Counted from the stretch's first letter, positions 8,216-15,696 are shown. The stretch is DNA of 64,000 bases from Marinomonas hwangdonensis (GCF_003721245.1 NZ_RIZG01000003.1:186001-250000); one strand, 5' to 3'. Notes: generated by a model not told the origin, from the sequence alone. Translations and numbers: made by a program.

Positions 8216-9499
8216 TCAACTTCGCCTTTCTTCTCTATGTTTCGGCGAGTCGAAATAATTTTGATTGATAGCTCTATTAGAAGCTAAAAAAACTAACTCA
8301 TCAGCTAATTTATTGTTAATAACATGAGAAGAGTTAGCCCTAGCCTCAATAACCCTACTCAACTCATCAATAGAAAGTAGACTCTGATAATAGCCGCCTC
8401 TAAAATCAAAACAATCATCTCTCTCCAATTTATTTACAGCCTCTTGCCCTAAATGCTGAGAAGTCTTATAACACTCATTACAAACATCTATAAATTCACA
8501 GTATTTATCAGAGCTTTCACAATTCGAATAAATATTTTTAATTTCAAAAACCCATTTATTCTTCTTGGACATTTGAATGCATTCATACTTAGAGCGTTTG
8601 CAACATGGACATTCCCAAATATCATCAACCTTGTTCCAAAATCTTCCATTCACTTTCACTAAGTGCTGAACATCTCCGGGAGTGGGTTTCCGACTATTTT
8701 CTGCCCTTAATGTTTTTCTCCATAAGTCCACCCTCCCCTTGAAAGGAGTTGGATTATATAAAAGTTGACGAGGTTCTTTTTCCCTATCAATTTCTGACAA
8801 GCCATAATATGAAAACCAATAATTAGCATCTTTTTCAATACCTTTTGATGTTTTCGTTGATGGCTTGTACCAATGATTATTGCTAGCAGCTAGATCTGCA
8901 ATCAACCCAGCAATTTCCATACGCTTATCAAAAGTAAATTTATTTTCATCCCAAAGATTTTTTGCTTTTTCTTGGTCTATTCTATGCTCTTCATTAGGAT
9001 TAACTATTATAAACTTTGCTATCTCGCTTGGTGAGAATGAAAAATAACGGTTTGCATTAGATAATCTCTTTGCCTCTCCATCAGCTTTATTGCAATCAGC
9101 ACAAATAACAGTGTTATCATAAGCAGAGATAGCAAAAGCAGTTCTAATAGCGAAGCGCTCCGACATGCAATCAGCCACAACAACATCACGACTAGATGAA
9201 CTTTCAATAAACAATTCTCTAACAGTATCTTTCATATGATCATGATGTTCGTGCAGCTGACATGAAGCAAACCCATGGTGATCTAATCTAGCTATTTCAA
9301 GCTTTGTTCTATTACAGGATGGGCATTGCCAATTTGTTGGAGTCATAACCCACCATCTGTTAAGATGCACTCCCTTAGCATTTAGGCTTTGAACAATTAA
9401 TCTTGTTTGTTTAGAAAACTCTGCATCAATTTCCATTTCTGAATTTTCATCAAATAATTTATAAAGTTCATCGATAGAGTTAATCTTATTTTTGTTCAT
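8216..9499 (-). CDS. HNH-like / double zinc-ribbon protein, putative nuclease effector
   Basis: A 427-residue protein I cannot assign to a named family. Its N-terminal half has CPSC (C59, C62), then LHEHHDHM (H83-H88) and ICADCNKADGEAK (C133, C136). That order of histidine-rich strand followed by CxxCN-x-x-x-G matches HNH (beta-beta-alpha metal) endonucleases. The C-terminal half repeats the layout with CPCC (C297, C300) and VCNECYKTS (C340, C343) but lacks the histidine cluster, suggesting a duplicated, inactive or DNA-binding copy. The start is set by TAAGGAAGT six bases before the ATG. It faces the dGTPase/primase-like pair tail to tail and shares their AT-rich composition. A nuclease role is inference. 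Confidence 0.6.
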   Translation of the reverse strand: MNKNKINSIDELYKLFDENSEMEIDAEFSKQTRLIVQSLNAKGVHLNRWWVMTPTNWQCPSCNRTKLEIARLDHHGFASCQLHEHHDHMKDTVRELFIESSSSRDVVVADCMSERFAIRTAFAISAYDNTVICADCNKADGEAKRLSNANRYFSFSPSEIAKFIIVNPNEEHRIDQEKAKNLWDENKFTFDKRMEIAGLIADLAASNNHWYKPSTKTSKGIEKDANYWFSYYGLSEIDREKEPRQLLYNPTPFKGRVDLWRKTLRAENSRKPTPGDVQHLVKVNGRFWNKVDDIWECPCCKRSKYECIQMSKKNKWVFEIKNIYSNCESSDKYCEFIDVCNECYKTSQHLGQEAVNKLERDDCFDFRGGYYQSLLSIDELSRVIEARANSSHVINNKLADELVFLASNRAINQNYFDSPKHREERRS

Positions 9500-9562
9500 T
9501 ACACTTCCTTACCGTATTGAAATATAAGCTTTATCCTTTTTCAAAAGCATAACAAAATAAAA

Positions 9563-9611
9563 CAATTGAGGTCAGATGAAAATTAATCCATCTGACTCGG
9601 TTTTCGACCAC
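9563..9611 (-). mobile_element. Solo RAYT element end
   Basis: GGTCAGATGAAAATT followed by the last codons of the RAYT gene (on the minus strand), cut off where the 185-bp array begins at 9612. Matches the end of the intact element at 11318, apart from one G-to-A change in the GGGG run. Confidence 0.75.
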
Positions 9612-10270
9612 GACAGCTTTAACAGGCCACCCACTATAAAAAGTGATTCAGCATTCATCTACAAGGAATGAGCCAGTTTCATCTGAAACTGGCTTTTTCT
9701 GCTTCGTTACCATCCATATCATTGAAATTATCGAGATTTAGCGATTTTTAGGCGCGCTGTACTCTTGCCAAGTCAGGCAATACTGGATGAGAAGAAGACA
9801 GCTTTAACAGGCCACCCACTATAAAAAGTGATTCAGCATTCATCTACAAGGAATGAGCCAGTTTCATCTGAAACTGGCTTTTTCTGCTTCGTTACCATCC
9901 ATATCATTGAAATTATCGAGATTTAGCGATTTTTAGGCGCGCTGTACTCTTGCCAAGTCAGGCAATACTGGATGAGAAGAAGACAGCTTTAACAGGCCAC
10001 CCACTATAAAAAGTGATTCAGCATTCATCTACAAGGAATGAGCCAGTTTCATCTGAAACTGGCTTTTTCTGCTTCGTTACCATCCATATCATTGAAATTA
10101 TCGAGATTTAGCGATTTTTAGGCGCGCTGTACTCTTGCCAAGTCAGGCAATACTGGATGAGAAGAAGACAGCTTTAACAGGCCACCCACTATAAAAAGTG
10201 ATTCAGCATTCATCTACAAGGAATGAGCCAGTTTCATCTGAAACTGGCTTTTTCTGCTTCGTTACCATCC
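9612..10270. repeat. Tandem array of a 185-bp unit, 3.6 copies
   Basis: Three full copies (9612-9796, 9797-9981, 9982-10166) and a 104-bp partial copy (10167-10270) appear identical on reading. Each unit begins GACAGCTTTAACAGGCC and includes a terminator-like hairpin, GCCAGTTTC-ATCT-GAAACTGGC followed by TTTTTCT. A TATAAA box lies 40-45 bp before the hairpin, so each unit could produce one short RNA. The array is wedged between RAYT fragments and holds no convincing protein gene. Near-identity of the copies implies recent amplification. Confidence 0.9.
9672..9698 (+). terminator. Rho-independent terminator in the first tandem unit (repeated in each unit)
   Basis: A 9-bp perfect stem (9672-9680 with 9685-9693), a 4-base loop and a run of five T's. 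The same structure recurs 185, 370 and 555 bp further on (from 9857, 10042 and 10227). Confidence 0.7.
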
Positions 10271-10275
10271 ACAAA

Positions 10276-10297
10276 CAATTGGGGTCAGATGAAAATT
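10276..10297 (-). mobile_element. Solo RAYT end motif
   Basis: A 22-bp copy of the element end containing GGGGTCAGATGAAAATT with no transposase sequence attached, directly after the tandem array. Confidence 0.7.
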
Positions 10298-10312
10298 CAA
10301 ACAATTGGCAAA

Positions 10313-10460
10313 CAATTGGGGTCAGATGAAAATTTAATCTGTCTGACTCGACTTTCGACCTCGCTGCATAGGCGTCACTCGCCTACCCGTTAGCTTCTCG
10401 ATCTCCTCTTTAAAACGTTCGTTTCCCAGTGCCATATCTGAATGCGTAGCAGATCGAATT
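10313..10460 (-). pseudogene. RAYT transposase remnant (C-terminal end only)
   Basis: The end motif is followed by about 125 bp matching the last 40 codons of the intact RAYT at 11338, including the reverse complement of the segment encoding LTGRRVTP. It stops abruptly at 10460 and cannot encode a working protein. Confidence 0.8.
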
Positions 10461-10473
10461 GAACAATTGCGAA

Positions 10474-10647
10474 CAATTGGGGTCAGATGAAAATTTAATC
10501 CATCTGACTTGGTTTCCTACCTCGCTTCCTGGGCGTCACTCGCCTACCCGTTAACTTCTCAATCTCTTCTTTGAATCTGTCATTCCCCAGTGCAATATCT
10601 GAATGCGTAGCGGATCGAATCCGTCCGAGTTCTTCTTCTGGGATGTT
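10474..10647 (-). pseudogene. RAYT transposase remnant (C-terminal 50 codons)
   Basis: The end motif plus about 150 bp of the RAYT 3' part (EEELGRIRSATHSD, GNDRFKEEIEKLTGRR, then the stop). It runs directly into the polA remnant at 10655. A 66-codon open frame here is an accidental fusion of the two remnants, not a gene. Confidence 0.8.
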
Positions 10648-10654
10648 CAATGAG

Positions 10655-10705
10655 CCTTTGCTTGTAGAAGCGGGAATTAGAGACAACTGGGACAAGGCGC
10701 ATTAG
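10655..10705 (+). pseudogene. polA: Displaced 3' end of polA (last 16 codons plus stop)
   Basis: On the plus strand this reads PLLVEAGIRDNWDKAH and then a stop. The real PolA ends PLLVEAGVGNNWDEAH. I count 40 of 51 bases identical to 6070-6120. The match is in frame, has the same orientation and ends at the same codon, so it is a genuine relic and not chance similarity. The divergence (78%) is larger than expected for a fresh duplication and fits an island that brought its own polA 3' end and displaced the native one. Confidence 0.85.
10683..10704 (+). other. Candidate right attachment-like repeat
   Basis: Matches 6098-6119 at 21 of 22 positions, in direct orientation. It marks the probable right edge of the AT-rich insert behind polA. 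Confidence 0.5.
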
Positions 10706-10806
10706 GTGCCTATTTTTAAAAAGCCCAGATAACAAATCATACTCAAGATAAACCATATAGAAACGCTTACTTACACAGCCTGTAAACATTTTCTTAAAGA
10801 AATGAC

Positions 10807-10861
10807 GATTTGTAACAAAAATTTTAGCTCCGTAAACATTTTCTTAGATTAAATTGCAGTT
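10807..10861 (+). repeat. 55-bp direct repeat, copy 1
   Basis: Repeated at 12186-12240 with two mismatches. The two copies flank the cluster of RAYT fragments and the intact RAYT. A shorter echo (GTAAACATTTTCTTA) also occurs just upstream, near 10784. Confidence 0.85.
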
Positions 10862-10918
10862 AGGTATATCCAACACCAAGGAACAATGCCTAGAATGTAA
10901 CTATTATCTTAACGGAAA

Positions 10919-10966
10919 CAATTGGGGTCAGATGAAAATTCAATCCATCTGACTTGGTTTCCTACC
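10919..10966 (-). mobile_element. Solo RAYT end with 26 bp of transposase 3' sequence
   Basis: The end motif is followed by the last codons of the transposase, then immediately by another copy of the same sequence starting at 10971. Confidence 0.75.
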
Positions 10967-10970
10967 GAAA

Positions 10971-11280
10971 CAATTGGGGTCAGATGAAAATTCAATCCAT
11001 CTGACTTGGTTTCCTACCTCGCTTTTTTGGCGTCACTCGCCTACCCGTTAGCTTCTCAATCTCCTCTTTAAAACGTTCGTTTCCCAGTGCCATATCTGAA
11101 TGCGTAGCGGATCGAATCCGTCCGAGTTCTTCTTCTGATATATGATGTTTGAATAAAGCTTGATAACGCTTCGCTCGCGTTTCCTGCTGACGGCTAAGCT
11201 TGAGATAAAGTTCATGCGGTTACCAAAGCTCACTTTGTAGATCCAATGACTCCTGAGCATGAAAGCGATATCTCGACCAT
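10971..11280 (-). pseudogene. RAYT transposase remnant (C-terminal third)
   Basis: The end motif and about 290 bp aligned to the 3' third of the intact RAYT, up to the region equivalent to 11630. The frame is broken, and conserved codons are read in more than one frame. It lacks the HUH motif and the catalytic tyrosine. Confidence 0.8.
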
Positions 11281-11290
11281 TTATAGCAAC

Positions 11291-11306
11291 GGGTCAGATG
11301 AAAATT
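11291..11306 (-). mobile_element. Solo RAYT end motif, truncated
   Basis: GGGTCAGATGAAAATT without transposase sequence, 12 bp before the intact element. Confidence 0.6.
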
Positions 11307-11317
11307 AGCAATTGAGC

Positions 11318-12183
11318 AATTGGGGTCAGATGAAAAATCAATCCATCTGACTCGATTTTCTACCGCGCTTTTTTGGCGTCACTCGCCTACCCGTTAGCTT
11401 CTCAATCTCTTCTTTAAATCTGTCATTCCCCAGTGCCATATCTGAATGCGTAGCAGATCGAATTCGTCCGAGTTCTTCTTCTGGGATGTGGTATTTGAAT
11501 AAGTCTTGGTAACGCTTCGCTCGCGTTTCCTGCTGAAAGCTAAGCTTGAGATAAAGTTCATGCGGTTGCCAAAGCCCACTTTGTAGATCCAGTGACTCCT
11601 GAGCATGAAAGCGATAACTCGACCATTTGTAGTCTGCTGGATGAGCGACCATATTAGCTCTAACGGGATTCAATTCGATATATCGCTGGCAGATAAAAAA
11701 GTATTCCTCAGCACTGATGACACAAGACTTAAATCGCCCTTCCCACAATGTACCAGTTCTTTGGTTGGTGTAGTTGAAGTAACGGACATAGCGACGCCCC
11801 AGTGCTTGCATCATTTTCGAGATACTGCCCTCGGTCATTGGCGTTGCAAGTAAATGTACATGATTGGTCATCAAGACCCATGCATGCACTTTAACATCAA
11901 ACTCTTGGGCGTATTCCGTTAACCAATGCACATAAGCGATGAAGTCATCTTCACTGGCAAAACACACTTGGCGGTTGTTGCCACGTTGGATAATGTGTTG
12001 CGGGATGCCAATCGGGCAAAGTCGTGGAAGCCTCGCCATATTTCACTCCTTTGAAATAAGCTTTACTGAAAAGACTCTGATACGAACATCCTGTTCATAA
12101 ATATCAGGCTAATCGATATCTTAGGGTAAACACTTATTGAGTCAAGCTGGCGACCAGTGTTCTATTTTCATCTGACCCCAATT
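11318..12183 (-). mobile_element. Intact RAYT element with inverted ends
   Basis: The transposase gene is bracketed by the end motif at 11318-11339 and its reverse complement (ATTTTCATCTGACCCCAATT) at 12164-12183, giving an 866-bp element. REP-associated tyrosine transposases normally act on short palindromic REP sequences; here the shared ends accompany every fragment in the region. Confidence 0.75.
11338..12039 (-). CDS. REP-associated tyrosine transposase (RAYT, Y1 HUH family)
   Basis: A 233-residue single-strand transposase of the Y1_Tnp family. It starts MARLPRLCPIGIPQHIIQRGNNRQ, the typical RAYT N-terminus. The HUH metal site is TNHVHLL (H60, H62), and the catalytic tyrosine is probably Y120 in ICQRYIELNPVRANM. 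The WxxSSYRFHA segment and a basic, RGRK-type tail complete the family pattern. RAYTs are usually single-copy domesticated genes that spread REP/BIME repeats. This copy looks intact and is surrounded by at least six 3' fragments of itself or close relatives. I see nothing that disables it. Confidence 0.93.
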   Translation of the reverse strand: MARLPRLCPIGIPQHIIQRGNNRQVCFASEDDFIAYVHWLTEYAQEFDVKVHAWVLMTNHVHLLATPMTEGSISKMMQALGRRYVRYFNYTNQRTGTLWEGRFKSCVISAEEYFFICQRYIELNPVRANMVAHPADYKWSSYRFHAQESLDLQSGLWQPHELYLKLSFQQETRAKRYQDLFKYHIPEEELGRIRSATHSDMALGNDRFKEEIEKLTGRRVTPKKRGRKSSQMD

Positions 12184-12185
12184 TT

Positions 12186-12240
12186 GATTTGTAATAAAAA
12201 TCTTAGCTCCGTAAACATTTTCTTAGATTAAATTGCAGTT
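12186..12240 (+). repeat. 55-bp direct repeat, copy 2
   Basis: Second copy of 10807-10861 (53/55 identical), lying directly between the RAYT element and the next RAYT fragment. Confidence 0.85.
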
Positions 12241-12243
12241 CAA

Positions 12244-12376
12244 CAATTGGGGTCAGATGAAAATTAAGCTCTCTGACTCCGCTTCCGACCTCGCTTCATA
12301 GACGAGACTCGCCTGCCCGTGATCGTTTCAATCTCTTTTTTAAACCTGTCATTCCCCAGTTCCATGTCGGGCTGTA
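12244..12376 (-). pseudogene. Diverged RAYT 3' fragment
   Basis: The end motif followed by about 110 bp resembling the RAYT C-terminal codons, more diverged than the other fragments (for example GAGACTCGCCTGCCCGTGATC in place of the usual GTCACTCGCCTACCCGTTAG). It stops 28 bp before the end of the DMT permease gene. Confidence 0.7.
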
Positions 12377-12403
12377 GGGATTCGGTTCAGGATCAGATCA
12401 AAA

Positions 12404-13291
12404 CTATTCGCGAACACGCTGCAAGTAGATCACGTACAGTCCACTGGCAATGACAATGCTCGCTCCTACAATGGTCCATCTGTCTGGTAGTTCGCTAAAT
12501 ACTAAAAAGCCAATAATGGTGGCAAACACCAGTAAGCTGTAGTTGAACGGTTGTAATACCGAGGCTGGTGCATACTCTAGCGCTTTTACTAACAAAAGCT
12601 GCGCGGCGACACTCATAATCGAGATCACGGCCAATAAAATCCATTCCTGCGTGCTTGGTGCTCGCCATGCCGTCACACCAAAGAGGGTTGCACACACAAA
12701 GCCAATCAACGCCATATACAGTATGTTGGTATGAAAACCATCACCCGCTGAACTCACCTGACGAGTCACGACGTGGTAGCAGGCAAAACACAGGGCGGCG
12801 GTTAATGGTATCAATGACTCAGGTTTGAAGACGTCTAGCCCAGGCCGAAGGATAACGAGTGTGCCGGCAAAGCCGACACAAACCGCTAACCACGATTTCA
12901 TGTTTACCCGTTCTCCTAGAATGGGTGCCGCCAAGGCAATCGCCATCAATGGGAACGCCGCCATCAACGAATGGGATTCTGCCAAGCCAAGATGACGCAG
13001 AGCTAGATTAAAAATCGCAATCTCAGCGATGGATAATATGGAGCGCAATACTTGTAACTTAGGGCGAACAGAACGCAATGCGTGACGAATGGTGCTGGTG
13101 CGTGACACCCAAACAATAGCAAACAAGGCAAATACCCAATAGCGCACTAGTACCACTTGTGCCACGGACATATCCTGCACGAGAATTTTTGTCACGGCAT
13201 CTTGTGACGCGAATACCAACATCGCCGCTAAACATAACAGCACACCTTTTCCTACTAAGGTGCGCTGCGCTTCCATTTCCATTGGACTCAT
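12404..13291 (-). CDS. EamA/DMT superfamily permease
   Basis: A 295-residue protein with ten hydrophobic segments in two EamA repeats. The first repeat shows AMLVFASQDAVTKIL and the second GDGFHTNILYMALIGFV, ending in the usual VFSELPDRWTIVGASIVIASGLY. Drug/metabolite transporters of this type export small metabolites or amino acids; the substrate is not readable. The gene is flanked on one side by a RAYT fragment and on the other by an inverted RAYT end at 13363, so it may have been carried or rearranged with those repeats. Full length. Confidence 0.88.
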   Translation of the reverse strand: MSPMEMEAQRTLVGKGVLLCLAAMLVFASQDAVTKILVQDMSVAQVVLVRYWVFALFAIVWVSRTSTIRHALRSVRPKLQVLRSILSIAEIAIFNLALRHLGLAESHSLMAAFPLMAIALAAPILGERVNMKSWLAVCVGFAGTLVILRPGLDVFKPESLIPLTAALCFACYHVVTRQVSSAGDGFHTNILYMALIGFVCATLFGVTAWRAPSTQEWILLAVISIMSVAAQLLLVKALEYAPASVLQPFNYSLLVFATIIGFLVFSELPDRWTIVGASIVIASGLYVIYLQRVRE

Positions 13292-13362
13292 TTGGTTATT
13301 CGCCTTTCATCGTTCGTTTAATAATCGGTAATGTTCGGATTGTAGTGCATCTCAATATAGAT

Positions 13363-13383
13363 ATTTTCATCTGCCCCCAATTT
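13363..13383 (+). mobile_element. Inverted RAYT end motif
   Basis: ATTTTCATCTGCCCCCAATT is the reverse complement of the common end with one A-to-C change. It is inverted relative to the fragment at 12244, so the pair brackets the DMT permease gene. Confidence 0.65.
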
Positions 13384-13669
13384 ACAGCAATTTGTATAAA
13401 AATCATTGCCCCAAGGGACGAATTTTTTCGCCCAACATGTCGCACACATACAACATTTGCACGACAACGATCATGGATAACAGTATTGGGGTAGATAAAA
13501 ACTGTCTGTTCGCTTTTTAATCTTTCAAGGTAAGCTAGTGGACTTAAATACGCCTAATCACAATCATCTGTGGATACATTATGATAACGGTATTTTTTCC
13601 TTTATGTTAATCATGAACATGCTTGGAACTACCAGTGCAGATTATGATTGAGCATGACAAAGGCAGCCA

Positions 13670-13789
13670 ATTATCGACAAGGTATTTAAGCCACTGGGAA
13701 TGAAATCTGGCCTCACGCAGATTCATCCTCATGTGGCAGAACCTATGATGGATGGCGCTCAACTTGATAGAGATTTAAAGGTAAAATAG
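13670..13789 (+). pseudogene. Possible relic of a serine-hydrolase (beta-lactamase-like) gene
   Basis: A 39-codon frame without a start reads IIDKVFKPLGMKSGLTQI and continues to a stop. The VFKPLGMKSG string is typical of class C beta-lactamase-like serine hydrolases, in which FxPLGM precedes a turn. No upstream catalytic SxxK part is present, so if real it is a fragment. Confidence 0.3.
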
Positions 13790-13820
13790 TAATGATCTGC
13801 GCATGCTTTGTTTGTGAGTT

Positions 13821-14543
13821 CTAGCTCCACAAGTGATTGAGCCCATCCAATCCCTGCTTTATCCACTCAGCTAAACTTTCATACTCGGGCAACCAAGCAA
13901 AAGCAGAATGCCAATCGCTGCTATCTGGACTTAGCCAATATCCCAAAGCACAGCCGAGCACTAACAAAAGTGATGCAAGTGGTTCGCCCCAGTCGGTGAG
14001 TTTAAGTGCGGTGCCAAACGAGCGTTTGATGCGCATTCCTGAGAGTTCAATGCTGTATAGCTCGTCTAATATTAGATGGATGGTCGCGCCAAGGAATATG
14101 AAGCCGCCAATGCCCCAAGCGGTTTTCGCTTCAAGTGCGAACAAGTGATAAGCAGTAGGCACGGCGAGGGCGGCAAACATGATATTGGCTAGCAAACTGT
14201 GTAGCGTGCCTCGGTGTATGGTGAATTGTTCAAACACCCACTGTATTGGAAAACGCACGACTAGGTAGCTGACTATCGCTAAGGCGAGTATTTGCCAATG
14301 GAGTAACTTATCCATGCCGAATGCAATCGCCAGACCTGCGACCAAGGCACCGAACAATCGAAACACCAATCGAATCGCGGCGGAGTCATCGGCGTCGATA
14401 TCCGGCAGTAACCCACCCAATGTTCCAGCAAAGGCATAAAGAATGGCTTCGTTCATGTTGGCAAAGCCCATAATAAACGTACTGGCGGCCAATGGTGTAC
14501 TGAGGATGGCAGCCACGGTAACGTGGGTTTTAAAATCGGCCAT
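13821..14543 (-). CDS. YdjM-like membrane-bound metal-dependent hydrolase family protein
   Basis: A 240-residue protein with several membrane segments and the family's metal-site residues: an early THVTVAAILS, then GGLLPDIDADDSAAIRL, FTIHRGTLHSLLAN and GATIHLILDELYSIEL. This matches the YdjM/DUF457 'membrane-bound metal-dependent hydrolase' family, whose substrate is not known. E. coli ydjM is LexA-controlled, but I see no LexA box here. The gene stands alone, divergent from mtgA. Confidence 0.8.
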   Translation of the reverse strand: MADFKTHVTVAAILSTPLAASTFIMGFANMNEAILYAFAGTLGGLLPDIDADDSAAIRLVFRLFGALVAGLAIAFGMDKLLHWQILALAIVSYLVVRFPIQWVFEQFTIHRGTLHSLLANIMFAALAVPTAYHLFALEAKTAWGIGGFIFLGATIHLILDELYSIELSGMRIKRSFGTALKLTDWGEPLASLLLVLGCALGYWLSPDSSDWHSAFAWLPEYESLAEWIKQGLDGLNHLWS

Positions 14544-14723
14544 TTGATATTGCCCTTATTGCGATAATCTAAAGTAAGATATTGTTTTATATATAGTTAA
14601 AAGTTAGTGGGCGCATACTACAGGAATCGAGCAATAGAATTAAAGGAGGCAGACATCTTTTTTGTTTATACTGATGCCCGTCGCGGGCGAGAAAGCCTTG
14701 TTAAAACCCGTAAGAGACATTGA

Positions 14724-15401
14724 ATGGCAAAGCGTAAACAAGGTATTTTCGGCAGGATTTGGTTTGTTGTCTGGCGGTTTTTGCTGTTTCTCGTTCTCGT
14801 CTTATGGTTGTTTCGGTTTGTACCGCCACCGACAACAGCGTTTATGTTGCAGAGCCCTTATCCGGTCACTCAACATTGGATTAGCATTGATAAACTGCCG
14901 TCGTATATGCCGCTGGCGGTGGTTGGTTCCGAAGATCAACGTTTTCCTGAACACTTCGGTGTTGATTTTGCTGCTATCAGCAAGGCGCTAAGCCAATACG
15001 ACGATGGCGACAGCCTTCGTGGTGCGAGTACGATTACCCAACAAACCGCGAAGAACCTCTTTCTCTGGTCAGGTCGTAGCTTTGTTCGTAAAGGTCTGGA
15101 AGCAGGCTTTGCGGTAAGCCTTGAAGCACTTTGGGGTAAGAAACGTATTCTCGAAGTGTATTTAAACATAGCGGAATTTGGCAAAGGCATTTACGGCGTC
15201 GAAGCCGCCAGCCAGCATTATTTTGGCCGATCCGCCAGTAAACTCACCATGAACCAAGCCGCTCGATTGGCGATCATGCTACCAAGCCCACGCACTCGAA
15301 ATCCGAACGCTTTAACCTATTATCTTCGTCAGAGAGTCAACTGGGTTGAACGTCAAATGCAGCAACTTGGTCCTGATTATCTAAAGCCGATTCTTGAGTA
15401 A
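14724..15401 (+). CDS. mtgA: Monofunctional biosynthetic peptidoglycan transglycosylase
   Basis: A 225-residue family 51 glycosyltransferase that polymerises lipid II into glycan strands at the inner membrane. One N-terminal transmembrane helix (about 12-32) precedes the catalytic domain. Hallmark motifs are EDQRFPEHFGVD (catalytic Glu), GASTITQQTAKNLFLW, KKRILEVYLNIAEFGKGIYGVEAAS and ARLAIMLPSPR. Length is normal for MtgA. It has no transpeptidase domain. Confidence 0.95.
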   Translation: MAKRKQGIFGRIWFVVWRFLLFLVLVLWLFRFVPPPTTAFMLQSPYPVTQHWISIDKLPSYMPLAVVGSEDQRFPEHFGVDFAAISKALSQYDDGDSLRGASTITQQTAKNLFLWSGRSFVRKGLEAGFAVSLEALWGKKRILEVYLNIAEFGKGIYGVEAASQHYFGRSASKLTMNQAARLAIMLPSPRTRNPNALTYYLRQRVNWVERQMQQLGPDYLKPILE

Positions 15402-15424
15402 TTTAGGCTGCTAAAAAAAATGGG

Positions 15425-15696
15425 GGTCACTCGCCTACCCGTTAGCTTCTCGATCTCCTCTTTAAAGCGTTCGTTTCCCAGTGCCATATCTGAATGCGTA
15501 GCGGATCGAATCCGTCCTAGTTCTTCTTCTGGGATGTGGTATTTGAATAAGGCTTGGTAACGCTTCGCTCGCGTTTCCTGCTGACGGCTAAGCTTGAGAT
15601 AAAGTTTGTGTGGTTGCCAGAGCTCACTTTGTAAATCCAGTGACTCTTGAGCATGAAAGCGATAGCTCGACCATTTGTAGTCAGCTGGATGAGCGC
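15425..15696 (-). pseudogene. RAYT remnant, C-terminal third, both ends missing
   Basis: About 270 bp aligning to 11378-11645 of the intact RAYT, beginning inside the last 20 codons and ending inside the gene. It lacks the GGGGTCAGATG end seen on the other fragments, so it is not a simple 3'-end copy. It sits between mtgA and the chemoreceptor gene. The rest of this 480-bp gap holds only the chemoreceptor leader. Confidence 0.8.

Larger units (their letters stand above)
13292..13820. other. 529-bp region with decayed sequence
   Basis: Holds an inverted RAYT end (13363-13383), a more decayed end-like string near 13488 (GGGGTAGATAAAA) and a possible gene relic at 13670-13789. No intact gene is visible. 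Confidence 0.6.

Noticed and set aside
9668..9751. 27-codon protein frame in each tandem unit (MSQFHLKLAFSA...)
   Set aside because: The frame runs through the terminator hairpin and the ribosome binding site is too close to the ATG; more likely a by-product of the RNA structure.
9612..10270. CRISPR array
   Set aside because: The repeated unit is 185 bp and whole units are identical; there are no short repeats with unique spacers and no cas genes.
10495..10695. 66-codon gene on the minus strand
   Set aside because: It is the C-terminal RAYT fragment joined to the antisense of the polA remnant.
6121..10705. Integrase-bearing genomic island or prophage
   Set aside because: No tyrosine or serine recombinase, phage structural gene or tRNA is present; only the attachment-like repeats support integration.
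13821..14600. LexA box in front of the YdjM-like gene
   Set aside because: No CTG-N10-CAG pattern was found in the upstream region.
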